Positions 1 to 7,847 of a stretch of 64,000 bases of DNA are shown in pieces. Position 1 is the first letter of the stretch, and each line of letters opens with the position of its first letter. Origin of the DNA: Thermogemmatispora aurantia (lineage in GTDB: Bacteria; Chloroflexota; Ktedonobacteria; Ktedonobacterales; Ktedonobacteraceae); NCBI RefSeq assembly GCF_008974285.1, contig NZ_BKZV01000002.1, forward strand, positions 62,001 through 126,000. The letters run 5' to 3'. The translations under genes were made by a program, and so were the position numbers. The notes beneath the pieces are model-generated. The model worked only from the letters and a program-made list of their open reading frames with translations. It did no database searches and was not told the origin of the DNA.

Positions 1-195
1 CTCTTGCCTGGCAGCCTCATCATTGTGGGAAGCTTTTCCGCCTTCAGCACCTTAAGAGAGAAAAGAGAAGGAAGGACGACAGCGATGCCCCTTTGATACA
101 TCCGCTGTCCCCAAAGCAGGCTCCGGCTGCGCTGCAGAAGCGCAGCTTTCTCTCATCAACCCAATAGAATGTATATCACAGGTATTTAGATTTTT

Positions 196-2466
196 ATGAG
201 CGAATTGATCACTGAAATCTTTCCTGTTAACAGGGAGGCTCTCCCTCCTCTTGCCGGTTACCTGCTGGACCTGACCACAGACGACGACCCGGCCAGGATT
301 GGCGGGAGGCTTGCCTATGAACTGCGCCGCCGCACTGGAGGCCACTGGTTCTGGAGTCGCCCCAGCCGGCACCTGGTAGGCGACCAGCTCTACACTGTGG
401 AGCAGCTGAAGCAGCTCTGTCGAGACCTCTGGTCCGCGCCGAACGGTGTTTTTGGTGGTCTGCGTACGATCCAGCTCGACGAGCAATGGCAGGCTGGGCC
501 AGGCGAGCAGGCCGACTATGTAGCGCTTGGTCTGGCCGACGAACTGGCAGAGGAGTTAAAACAGGCGCTGCAGCCCTTTCACGAGGAACTGCCGCCGGCG
601 CTTGAGATCTGGCGTCTCTATCACCTGCGCGGCTGGCTGGTCCAGGGGGAACCGGCCATCTCGCTCTCGGTCAGTTCACAGCCGGTGCTGAAGCAGAACC
701 TGCGGTCATTCTGTCAAAGCTTTGCCTGGCAGACACTAGCCGAGCTAGAGGAACACCTTCGCGATTTGCGAGTAAAGGCCAAAGACGGAGACCTCTGCGG
801 CTCCATTGTTCGCGTGACAGGGCAGCTCGCTACGGAGCGTCAGCGACTGCTCGCCCTGGCAACGCGCGAGAGTTCCAGAAGGCGTCTAGAGCAAGCCCAA
901 GATGAGGAGGCCGTGGTCTTAGTAGAAACGGCGAGCGGCAAAGGGTACGAATATCCGCTGAGCGGGCTGCGCATCGTTGTGCAGCCAGGACATTATAAGC
1001 GCCTGGGCCTGGACGGCTGCCGGGTCCAGAGCCACCTGCACCTGGCTCCCGCCCAGCGAGCTGCGATGGTCCGCTCGCTGGCCCAACCTCTGCAGAAGCG
1101 CAGACTGCTTAAGTCGAGGGCCTATAGCACACAGAGAGCGCCGAGGCTCTTCCAGCGTGGTGCCGACCTGGGTTTTGTTCCCCGGCTCCGCGTCGGCCAG
1201 AATCATATCATTGAGGGCGAAAATGGGTTGATAGCAGATTTAGAGCAATATGGCTTTTACCGCCCCACGCCTCAACTCGCCTGTAAAGCAGCGCTGCGCA
1301 TTGGTCTGATCCTCGCCGGTGATCTCCCGCAAGCTCATCTGAAAGCAGCGGCCCACACGCTGAAAGAGGCCTTCCAGAAATTTAGGGCTACCGTGCAATT
1401 CTCCCTGAAGCGGCTCCCCCATAACAGCAGGGAGGCGCTGGAGCAGGTCATTGCCACCCTTGAGAAGGAGCGAGCTGTCGATGCGCTGCTTGCTTTCTTG
1501 CCTGATCGGGAGGCACAGCCTTTGCAGCGAGAGGAAGCCAGCCGGAAGCCCTGGACCCTTTATCACCAGTTCAAGGCCATCACAGTTGGCAACGACATCC
1601 CCAGCCAGGTGGTCCTCTTCTCGACCCTGAAAGGGCTGGACTTTGCCGCGGCGAACATCGCTTTGGGTCTCTTGAGCAAGATGGGTGGCATCCCCTATGT
1701 GCTTGCCGAGCCGCTCCCCTACGCCGACGTGATCGTTGGCATCGATATTGCTCGACGCCTCAAAACGACGCTGCCGGGCAGCGTGAACTTAACAGCCCAG
1801 ACGAGAATTTTCCAAAGCGATGGCCAGCTGCTTCAGTACCGGATCGCCGATGCTATCATTGATGGCGAGACCATTCCCACTGAAGTTTTGCAGCAGCTCT
1901 TTCCTCAGACGCTCTTCGCTGGCAAGCGGGTGCTGATCCAGCGCGATGGTCCCTATCGCGGACGCGAGAAACAGGATCTTCAGGAGTGGGCTCAACGCAT
2001 TGGAGCGACGTTCTTGCTGGTCGAGGTCATTAAGCAGGGAGCTCCGCGGCTCTATGGCTTCCAACCGGCTTCAGGCCGAGCCGCCGCCACGAGAGCGGAG
2101 CGTGTCGCGGCTGCCGTGGCCCGATCCGGCAGCTATCGGCCATCGCCTTCTTCTCAGCAACTGGAGGACATTACCCTGCCCCCAAAGGGCAGCGCTATGC
2201 TCCTGAGCGACTACGAGGCCCTGCTTGTTTCAACGCTGCCCCCCTCGTCGGCGGCCACGCCGGAGCCGCTGCATATCCGTAGCGAACCGCCTTTCTCTAT
2301 CAGGGAAGCCCTGCATTCGGTACTCGCCTTGACCTTACTGCACGCCGGCTCGCTCCGTCCTCCGCGCCTGCCGATCAGCATTCACTACAGCGATGAGTTG
2401 GGCGGGCTGGCGCTGGTTGGCATTCGCCCGAAGAGTGCCGAGGGCACCCGGCCTTTCTGGCTTTGA
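196..2466 (+). CDS. ago: Long prokaryotic Argonaute (pAgo), probably catalytically active
   Basis: The 756-residue length is that of full-length pAgos, and an N, PAZ-like, L2, MID and PIWI order is plausible. The MID 5'-end pocket is readable as Y456-x3-K460, Q471 and K495; K495 sits in a classic SKMGG context after an NIAL helix. The PIWI domain shows D517 (VGIDIAR), E558 (DGETIP), D584 (QRDGPYRG) and D733 (HYSDEL). These fit the DEDD nuclease tetrad, with spacing like that of Thermus Ago (my alignment by eye). A PAZ-like stretch covers about residues 180-300. The family uses small nucleic acid guides to bind or cleave foreign DNA or RNA. No clear Shine-Dalgarno precedes the ATG. The gene faces two WD40 genes; the left neighbour is outside the window, so a helicase or nuclease partner cannot be excluded. 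The family call is firm; guide type and activity are inference. Confidence 0.9.
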   Translation: MSELITEIFPVNREALPPLAGYLLDLTTDDDPARIGGRLAYELRRRTGGHWFWSRPSRHLVGDQLYTVEQLKQLCRDLWSAPNGVFGGLRTIQLDEQWQAGPGEQADYVALGLADELAEELKQALQPFHEELPPALEIWRLYHLRGWLVQGEPAISLSVSSQPVLKQNLRSFCQSFAWQTLAELEEHLRDLRVKAKDGDLCGSIVRVTGQLATERQRLLALATRESSRRRLEQAQDEEAVVLVETASGKGYEYPLSGLRIVVQPGHYKRLGLDGCRVQSHLHLAPAQRAAMVRSLAQPLQKRRLLKSRAYSTQRAPRLFQRGADLGFVPRLRVGQNHIIEGENGLIADLEQYGFYRPTPQLACKAALRIGLILAGDLPQAHLKAAAHTLKEAFQKFRATVQFSLKRLPHNSREALEQVIATLEKERAVDALLAFLPDREAQPLQREEASRKPWTLYHQFKAITVGNDIPSQVVLFSTLKGLDFAAANIALGLLSKMGGIPYVLAEPLPYADVIVGIDIARRLKTTLPGSVNLTAQTRIFQSDGQLLQYRIADAIIDGETIPTEVLQQLFPQTLFAGKRVLIQRDGPYRGREKQDLQEWAQRIGATFLLVEVIKQGAPRLYGFQPASGRAAATRAERVAAAVARSGSYRPSPSSQQLEDITLPPKGSAMLLSDYEALLVSTLPPSSAATPEPLHIRSEPPFSIREALHSVLALTLLHAGSLRPPRLPISIHYSDELGGLALVGIRPKSAEGTRPFWL

Positions 2467-2533
2467 ACCTGAGCCGGGCAGGGGTGTCCGCCCACGTTGA
2501 CGAGCGCAGGAGAGGCAGGGACGCCGTGATCAG

Positions 2534-3679
2534 TCAGTGTCCCGGTGCCCCCCAGACCAGGACCATGCCATCCCTCGCTGCCGAGGCAATGCAGCGGCCA
2601 TTCGGCGACCAGGCCACCGCCTGCACTAGATCGCGATGACCACCGTAGCTGAGGACCAGGCGGCGGCGCTCTACCTCCCACACCTGCACTTCTGTATTGT
2701 GGCCCACCATTGCCAGATAGCGGCTATCTGGCGACCAGGCCAGGCTGTGGGGAAAGATCAGGGTTGAGGCTTGCCCCATGCCAATCCCAAAGCTGCCGGC
2801 CAGGGAGAGCACTTCGCGCGCAGTGCTGACCTCGCGCACGATGATCTGCACTGGTCGTAGCTGATCTTCATAGGCCATCGGGTTCTGCTCTACCATGTAG
2901 GCCAGGCAGCGGCCATCTGGCGACCAGGCGGCGGCGATCGCCTGAGCCAGCTCGGGGAAGTAGTGCAGGGGTCGACCAGTGGCTGCTTCCCAGAACTGCA
3001 CGGCGTGCGTGCGCCCCGCCGAGGCGATTGTTTTGCCATCCGGCGACCAGGCTACTATGTAGGAGGGCTGTCCTCCAGGTGGAGGATTTCTCGGGTAGGT
3101 CACCAGCACCTGACCACTCACAGCATCTCTGACGGTCACGCTGTAATCGCTAGCCAGAGCTACGCGCTTCCCATCTGGCGACCAGGCAAACATGTAGACG
3201 GTGGTGAACGCCGAGCCTGCCTCAAAGTCATAGAAGGCCAGCGTGTTGCCACTGGCCGGTTCCAAGACCTGCAGCGGGCCATATCGCCACCCCAGATAGC
3301 TCAGTTGCCCCGTGCCCGTAGAGAACCAGCTCAAGGCGTTGATACAGTCGAGTGTGTCATCCTGGTAAAGGAGCAGCGTCCGTCGGGTGGCAATATCGCA
3401 GATTCTCAGCTGCTCCCAGGTGCAGTAGGCCAACCGTTGGCTATCTGGCGACCAGACCACATCGGGAACGGGGGTTCCCCCTGGAGTGCGAAAGGTCGCC
3501 AGCGTCATCCCGGGAGGCACCGCTGTGGGCGTCGGCGCAACGGTCGCCGTTGCTCGCCCCCGGCTACTGCCAGTGGGCAGCTCCTGACACCCAATGAGCG
3601 TGGCGCTGACCCCCGCCCCTAGCACTGCCAGACCACTGAGGACACCGCGCCGTGAAAGGTGCATATCATTTGTGTTCAT
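2534..3679 (-). CDS. WD40-repeat lipoprotein with Tat-like signal
   Basis: This 381-residue protein begins with SRRGVLSGLAVLGAG and a lipobox LIGC, suggesting Tat-dependent export followed by lipidation and membrane anchoring. A Thr/Pro/Ala-rich linker follows. The rest is a beta-propeller of about seven WD40-like blades, each with a WSPDG/WSPDS core (for example AWSPDGKTIASAG and AWSPDSRYLAMVG). Propellers of this kind are protein-binding scaffolds without enzymatic activity. GGGAGG lies 7-8 nt before the ATG at 3679. It is about 100 nt downstream of a clear paralogue and probably cotranscribed with it. It converges on the Argonaute gene. The binding partner is unknown. Confidence 0.85.
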   Translation of the reverse strand: MNTNDMHLSRRGVLSGLAVLGAGVSATLIGCQELPTGSSRGRATATVAPTPTAVPPGMTLATFRTPGGTPVPDVVWSPDSQRLAYCTWEQLRICDIATRRTLLLYQDDTLDCINALSWFSTGTGQLSYLGWRYGPLQVLEPASGNTLAFYDFEAGSAFTTVYMFAWSPDGKRVALASDYSVTVRDAVSGQVLVTYPRNPPPGGQPSYIVAWSPDGKTIASAGRTHAVQFWEAATGRPLHYFPELAQAIAAAWSPDGRCLAYMVEQNPMAYEDQLRPVQIIVREVSTAREVLSLAGSFGIGMGQASTLIFPHSLAWSPDSRYLAMVGHNTEVQVWEVERRRLVLSYGGHRDLVQAVAWSPNGRCIASAARDGMVLVWGAPGH

Positions 3680-3779
3680 GGAATCACCCTCCCGTTATCA
3701 TCAGCTCAGAGGCGCAAGCCATAGCTTCAATGGCTGGTTCATTGCAACCTCCGACTCGCTTGTCTCCCTCAAGGCGCCT

Positions 3780-4976
3780 TCAAGGGGCCTTCCAGACATG
3801 CACTTCGCCATCGCTGCTGGCTGAAGCCAGCCAGTCCCCCTGAGGAGACCAGGCCACGGCCAGGACAGGCGCGCGATGACCACGATAGGTCAGGGCCAGG
3901 CGTCGGCGCGCAATTTCCCAGACCTGCACCGTCGCCCCCTGACCAGCCGCGGCCAGCCAGCGGCTGGTTGGCGACCAGGCCAGACTGCGTAGCAGGAGAG
4001 GGATTCCAGCCAGCCCCGGGGGCACAGCAGGATAGACTGCCGGCTGCGAGAGCAGGAGCCGTCCACTGTCTACCTCGCGGACCACGAGCGTCAGCGACTG
4101 GGGCCGGTTCCAGGTCTGCAGCGAGACAGTGCCCGCCAGGTAGGCCAGGACCCGGCCATCCGGCGACCAGGCGGCAGCCAGAGCCTTGGTTTGTTCGGGA
4201 AAGTAATGCAGGGGTTGACCGGTGGCTGCCTCCCAGAACTGCACGGCGTGCGTGCGCCCCGCCGAGGCAATGGTCTTGCTGTCTGGCGACCAAGCCACTA
4301 TGTAGGAGACATCTGTCGGATAGGAGGTACTCAGCCCCTTCGAGGAGAGGTCACCGCTCATGGCTTCCCAGGCAACCGTGCCGCCATCAGCGGCCATAGC
4401 TATGCTCTTCCGATCTGGCGACCAGGCCAGAGCATAGACCGGAAACGAGGTGTAATTCTCCACTCCACCTGCGATTACCAGACTCTCATCGATCCACCCC
4501 GTGGCCACGTTCCACATTACCAGGGAGACCGTCTTTACCTGTCTGCTCCCTTCCAGAGAGCTGAGGTGCTGGCCATCCGGCCCCCAGGCCAGAGCTGCCC
4601 AGCGAGCGTCACCGGGAAACGGCTGATAGACCGAGTGGATAGCACCAGAGGCCTCCCATAGATAGAGCAGACGCTCCCGTGGCAGATCACGCACAGGACT
4701 GGGAACAGCCAGGGCCGCTAGCAGACCACTGTCAGGCGCCCATTCCAGCCCGTAGGGTATAGCCGGCTTCTTGACGAAAGACATCTGATGACGTACCAGC
4801 AGCGTTCCAGGAGTGGGCGGGGAAACCGCCTCCATGACATGCCGTGACAGCAGAAGCGACTCCTGACTGGCGCTAGCTCGCACCTGCGGCGGCTGAGCCG
4901 TCAGTGTCAACACTTGCCGCAAGAGACTCCGTCGGGACAAACGCCCGACAGGCTGAGGAGCAAGGGGTGTATCCAT
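3780..4976 (-). CDS. WD40-repeat protein with twin-arginine signal, paralogue of its downstream neighbour
   Basis: This 398-residue protein has an N-terminal twin-arginine motif (RLSRRSLLR), but no lipobox cysteine is visible. At least six blades with WSPD or WAPD cores follow. Two consecutive blades, around YIVAWSPDSKTIASAGRTH and the FWEAATGQPLHYFPE block after it, are almost identical to the downstream gene. The rest has diverged. This points to tandem duplication with purifying selection or gene conversion on those blades. AAAGGTGG precedes the ATG at 4976. Function is unknown; a scaffold at the outer face of the membrane is an inference. Confidence 0.82.
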   Translation of the reverse strand: MDTPLAPQPVGRLSRRSLLRQVLTLTAQPPQVRASASQESLLLSRHVMEAVSPPTPGTLLVRHQMSFVKKPAIPYGLEWAPDSGLLAALAVPSPVRDLPRERLLYLWEASGAIHSVYQPFPGDARWAALAWGPDGQHLSSLEGSRQVKTVSLVMWNVATGWIDESLVIAGGVENYTSFPVYALAWSPDRKSIAMAADGGTVAWEAMSGDLSSKGLSTSYPTDVSYIVAWSPDSKTIASAGRTHAVQFWEAATGQPLHYFPEQTKALAAAWSPDGRVLAYLAGTVSLQTWNRPQSLTLVVREVDSGRLLLSQPAVYPAVPPGLAGIPLLLRSLAWSPTSRWLAAAGQGATVQVWEIARRRLALTYRGHRAPVLAVAWSPQGDWLASASSDGEVHVWKAP

Positions 4977-5199
4977 GTTGCCACCTTTGATCTCTCCGTG
5001 CGTTTAAAAGTGGCCGGCTGAGGACTCGGGTATAAGGAGACCCCGTCCACCATCTGCTTCTAGAAGACGGTAGCACCCGCCAGGCATGCCCCGCTAGAGC
5101 TTAGCTCACACAGCGAGTGTGACTTAGCTCATACTTCAGACTCAGAGTGGCAACAGCCCTGGCAGCCTCAGCGGAGCACGCGCAGCATCAATAGTTCTG

Positions 5200-5208
5200 T
5201 GCTATAAT
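5200..5208 (+). promoter_or_regulatory. Extended -10 promoter for the cyclodeaminase-folD pair
   Basis: TGC-TATAAT is a perfect extended -10 element with no good -35. It predicts a start near 5215 and a leader of about 67 nt. The upstream ATG at 5207 would overlap the -10 and is therefore not the start codon. Confidence 0.6.
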
Positions 5209-5281
5209 GTCCCACAAAACGCCTGTCCCTCTGGGATACTGCAGACAACCAATAGCTACTGCTCTTTGCAAGGACATGTAC

Positions 5282-5905
5282 ATGTATCTAGATCAATCCT
5301 TACGGGAGTATCTTAATGACCTCTCTTCCTCTCAACCAACACCCGGGGGCGGCTCCGCTGCGGCGCTGAGTGGAGCGATGGGTGCGGCCCTTGCCAGCAT
5401 GGTCACCCGACTCACTATTGGCAAGAGTGGTTACGCCGATGTACAGGATGAGATCGAAGACATTCTACAGAAGACAGAGGAATTGCGCGAGCGATTCCAG
5501 CAACTCATACAAGAGGATAGTGACGCCTACGAGCGACTGGCCATGAGTTTTCGGCTTCCCAAAGGGAACGCTGAAGAGAACGAGGCTCGCAGCCGCGTCA
5601 TTCAGGTACGCCTCCATGAGGCGGCCCTGGTGCCCCTGGAGGTCGCCGAGCGGGCGGCGGAGCTGATGCGTTTCTGCGTGCGCCTGGCCCAGATTGGCAA
5701 CAAGAACGTCCGCAGCGACATCGCTGCCGGGGCCGCCCTGGTGGTGAGCGCGGCCCAGGGCGCGGCCTGGATGGTGCGCGTCAATCTGCGCTCGCTCAGA
5801 AACCAGCAGTTGGTCGAGCAGCTGCAAGGGCGCCTGGAGACGGCCCTGCTGCAAGTGGAGACGGGCCATGCCGACGTGGTTCGCCTGGTAGGAGGGACCT
5901 TGTGA
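5282..5905 (+). CDS. Formiminotransferase-cyclodeaminase C-domain protein (methenyl-THF cyclohydrolase/cyclodeaminase family)
   Basis: This 207-residue stand-alone protein belongs to the all-helical FTCD cyclodeaminase family. The signature PTPGGGSAAALSGAMGAALA is near the N-terminus, and the RAAELMRFC and GNKNVRSDIAAGAALV segments are typical of the C-terminal half. Known members convert 5-formimino-THF to 5,10-methenyl-THF and ammonia or act as methenyl-THF cyclohydrolases. AAGGA lies 7 nt before ATG 5282 and only 1 nt before ATG 5276, so 5282 is chosen. Its TGA overlaps the GTG start of folD in a GTGA junction, so translation is coupled. It may supply or consume methenyl-THF for that partner. 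Confidence 0.88.
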   Translation: MYLDQSLREYLNDLSSSQPTPGGGSAAALSGAMGAALASMVTRLTIGKSGYADVQDEIEDILQKTEELRERFQQLIQEDSDAYERLAMSFRLPKGNAEENEARSRVIQVRLHEAALVPLEVAERAAELMRFCVRLAQIGNKNVRSDIAAGAALVVSAAQGAAWMVRVNLRSLRNQQLVEQLQGRLETALLQVETGHADVVRLVGGTL

Positions 5906-6795
5906 GCGCAACGATTCTCGACGGGCGCGCCCTCAGCAGCGAGATTCGGGGAGAGCTGCGGGACGAGGTCGCTCGCTTCCGTGAGCAGCAAGGATACCCG
6001 CCCGGTTTGGTGATTGTGCGCGTGGGCGGCGACGCAGCTTCCGGCGTTTACACTAAGGCTATCCTACGCCTGGCTGGCGAGATCGGCGTGCAGGCCCGTT
6101 TAGAGGAGCTGCCAGCGCTGACAAGCGCCGACGAGCTGCGCGCCCTGCTGCTTCAGCTCAATGAGGACCAGCGTACCCACGGCATCATCGTGCAAATGCC
6201 CTTGCCCGCCCATCTCTCGCAGAAGATGGTCGCCGATACGGTGGCACCAGCGAAAGATATCGATGGCATCAGTCCAGGTAGCGCCGGCAATCTCTTCCTG
6301 GGCCTCCCTAGCTTCCTGCCATCGACCGCCGCCGCCGTCATGGAGATTCTCGATCGCTACCGGATACCGCTAGCAGGCAAGCGCGTGGTGATACTGGGAC
6401 GCAGCAATGTGGTGGGTAAGCCACTGGCCTTGATGCTGCTCCAGCGCAACGCTACGGTAAGCGTCTGCCATTCGCGTACGCGCGACCTGACCACGCTGAC
6501 GCGCCAGGCCGATGTGCTGATCGCCGCTGTCGGACGCCCACGCCTGGTGACCGCCGAGATGGTGCGCCCGGGGGCGGTGGTCATCGATGTCGGGATCAAT
6601 GCCTTGCCAGAAGGGGGGATCGTGGGCGATGTGGACTTTGAGGCGGTGCGCGAGGTGGCCGCAGCCATCACCCCAACGCCGGGCGGCGTCGGCCCGTTGA
6701 CGAATGTGATGCTGCTCAAGCAGTGCGTCCGCGCCGCCTGGCTGGCCAACGGGCTGGCGGAGGAGAAGCCGGACCTTTCCGTGCCCCAGTCTTAG
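5902..6795 (+). CDS. folD: FolD-type methylene-THF dehydrogenase/cyclohydrolase lacking the catalytic lysine
   Basis: This 297-residue protein aligns without gaps to FolD through the N-terminal domain. Conserved parts include VQMPLP, KDIDG, the NADP loop GRSNVVGKP and TPGGVGPLTNVML. At the family's YxxxK motif it reads Y50-T-K-A-I54, so the catalytic lysine (K54 in E. coli, K56 in human) is Ile. The usual PCTPxG motif is PSTAAA at 140-145. In characterised enzymes this lysine is required for cyclohydrolase. I infer that the protein keeps dehydrogenase activity but is weak or dead as a cyclohydrolase, with the coupled upstream cyclodeaminase-family protein filling the gap. GTG start, preceded by GGAGGGAC. 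Confidence 0.88.
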   Translation: MSATILDGRALSSEIRGELRDEVARFREQQGYPPGLVIVRVGGDAASGVYTKAILRLAGEIGVQARLEELPALTSADELRALLLQLNEDQRTHGIIVQMPLPAHLSQKMVADTVAPAKDIDGISPGSAGNLFLGLPSFLPSTAAAVMEILDRYRIPLAGKRVVILGRSNVVGKPLALMLLQRNATVSVCHSRTRDLTTLTRQADVLIAAVGRPRLVTAEMVRPGAVVIDVGINALPEGGIVGDVDFEAVREVAAAITPTPGGVGPLTNVMLLKQCVRAAWLANGLAEEKPDLSVPQS

Positions 6796-6825
6796 GGGAA
6801 AGACCCAGCAAGGTGGGGGGAGGGA

Positions 6826-6869
6826 GGGGCATCCGCACCCAGGAGGGCAAATAAGCAGTGCGATGCCCC
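6826..6869. terminator. Terminator-like hairpin between convergent folD and globin genes
   Basis: GGGGCATC-c-GCAC pairs with GTGCGATGCCCC, giving 12 pairs with one bulge and a 19-nt loop. Neither side has a strong T-run. Its position between convergent genes suggests a bidirectional terminator. Confidence 0.4.
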
Positions 6870-6882
6870 CCCACGCAACGTG

Positions 6883-7284
6883 CTATGGTTCACCAGCAGC
6901 AATCATCTGGGAGCTGATGACCTCAAAAGCCTGTACCCAGGCATCTTGCATGGCCGGCGTGAAACGCGGCCCAAGAAAGTCGACAAAGGTGGCAATCAGG
7001 GCTTGCCCAACCAGGGGATAGTGCTCCGGTTGCACACCATAGCGATAATGGCGTTCACCCAGCTTGTGTAGCACCGGCACAAGGTTCTCCCCACGCTCAA
7101 CGCCAGCGACCACGGCGGCGAGCGTGGCCATGAGAGCGCTTTCCTGGCGCCGCATGTCGGTGTTGGCAAAGAGCGGGCGCGTTTGCGGATAGGTCGCGAA
7201 AAGGCGTTCGTAGAACTGGCGCGCGAAAGCTTCTTTCTGAGGGGCAATCAGCCCAAAGCTTTCTTTGAGCAAGGGCGCATTCAT
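6883..7284 (-). CDS. Single-domain bacterial globin (Vitreoscilla-type)
   Basis: This 133-residue protein has the three-on-three globin pattern. FYERLF carries Tyr25 at B10, RPLF carries Phe39 at CD1, Gln47 is a candidate for E7 in RRQES, and RHYRYGV carries the proximal His79 at F8, followed by PEHYPLVGQALI. Tyr-B10 with Gln-E7 is typical of O2/NO-binding bacterial globins, so a role in oxygen storage or NO detoxification is likely. There is no reductase domain, so it is not a flavohemoglobin. The start at 7284 (MNAPLLK) is preferred because AGAGG precedes it; an in-frame upstream start at 7338 would add an Arg/Lys/Glu-rich tail unlike the family. Confidence 0.9.
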   Translation of the reverse strand: MNAPLLKESFGLIAPQKEAFARQFYERLFATYPQTRPLFANTDMRRQESALMATLAAVVAGVERGENLVPVLHKLGERHYRYGVQPEHYPLVGQALIATFVDFLGPRFTPAMQDAWVQAFEVISSQMIAAGEP

Positions 7285-7542
7285 GGCGCGTCGCCTCTCT
7301 TCCTTTCTTGTCTCTCTTGCTATCCGTCCTTCCTTCACCTCTCGCGCGGCAACAGGATCAGACAGCCCCAGATCGCTGGCGCCCTTGCTCGCCGATCCCG
7401 CTCGCTGCCCTGCCCTGCATCAGCCGCCAGGCTGGACGCTATTGTTAATTATGCCCAATCCGTTTCTCTGGTTATACAGTATCATTTTCTATTTCCCCCG
7501 TAAATGAGTAGAATAGCTAATTCTCACTTCAAATATTTATGC

Positions 7543-7554
7543 ATTGTGCACAAT
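7543..7554. promoter_or_regulatory. Perfect palindrome ATTGTGCACAAT, candidate operator
   Basis: A 12-nt perfect palindrome lies in the AT-rich region upstream of the globin gene, flanked by AATATT-like sequence on both sides. It resembles half-sites of Rex or Crp-type regulators (TTGTG/CACAA). The regulator assignment is a guess. Confidence 0.35.
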
Positions 7555-7616
7555 ATTCGGAGGCCCCGCCTGGACCGGCTCGCTCCCCTCATCAGCACCA
7601 GCCGCGCACGGCAACT

Positions 7617-7668
7617 ATATAGACTAATGTCTATATGAAGATGTCCCGCCCTCTCAGCGGGACATCTT
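7617..7668. other. Two abutting perfect inverted repeats upstream of the tail-like gene
   Basis: ATATAGAC and GTCTATAT (7617-7636, 4-nt loop) are followed at once by AAGATGTCCCGC and GCGGGACATCTT (7638-7668, 12-bp stem, 7-nt loop). The second looks like a terminator stem but has no T-tract. The rest of 7285-7847 shows no convincing gene. Confidence 0.5.
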
Positions 7669-7847
7669 GCTTTCGCGCTGTCACTCAGCTATACTACTAC
7701 TGACAAAAGGAGGTTGGGGCGCGTCCCCCGCGCCGGGTGAAGCAGCGTCTTCCTCCCCTATCCCCTGTGCTTGTTGTCCTGCTCCTTTCTTCTCCTCAGT
7801 AGCAGGCCCAGGCCAGAGACTCCCCCACCAAGCAGGAGCTTCCCCTC

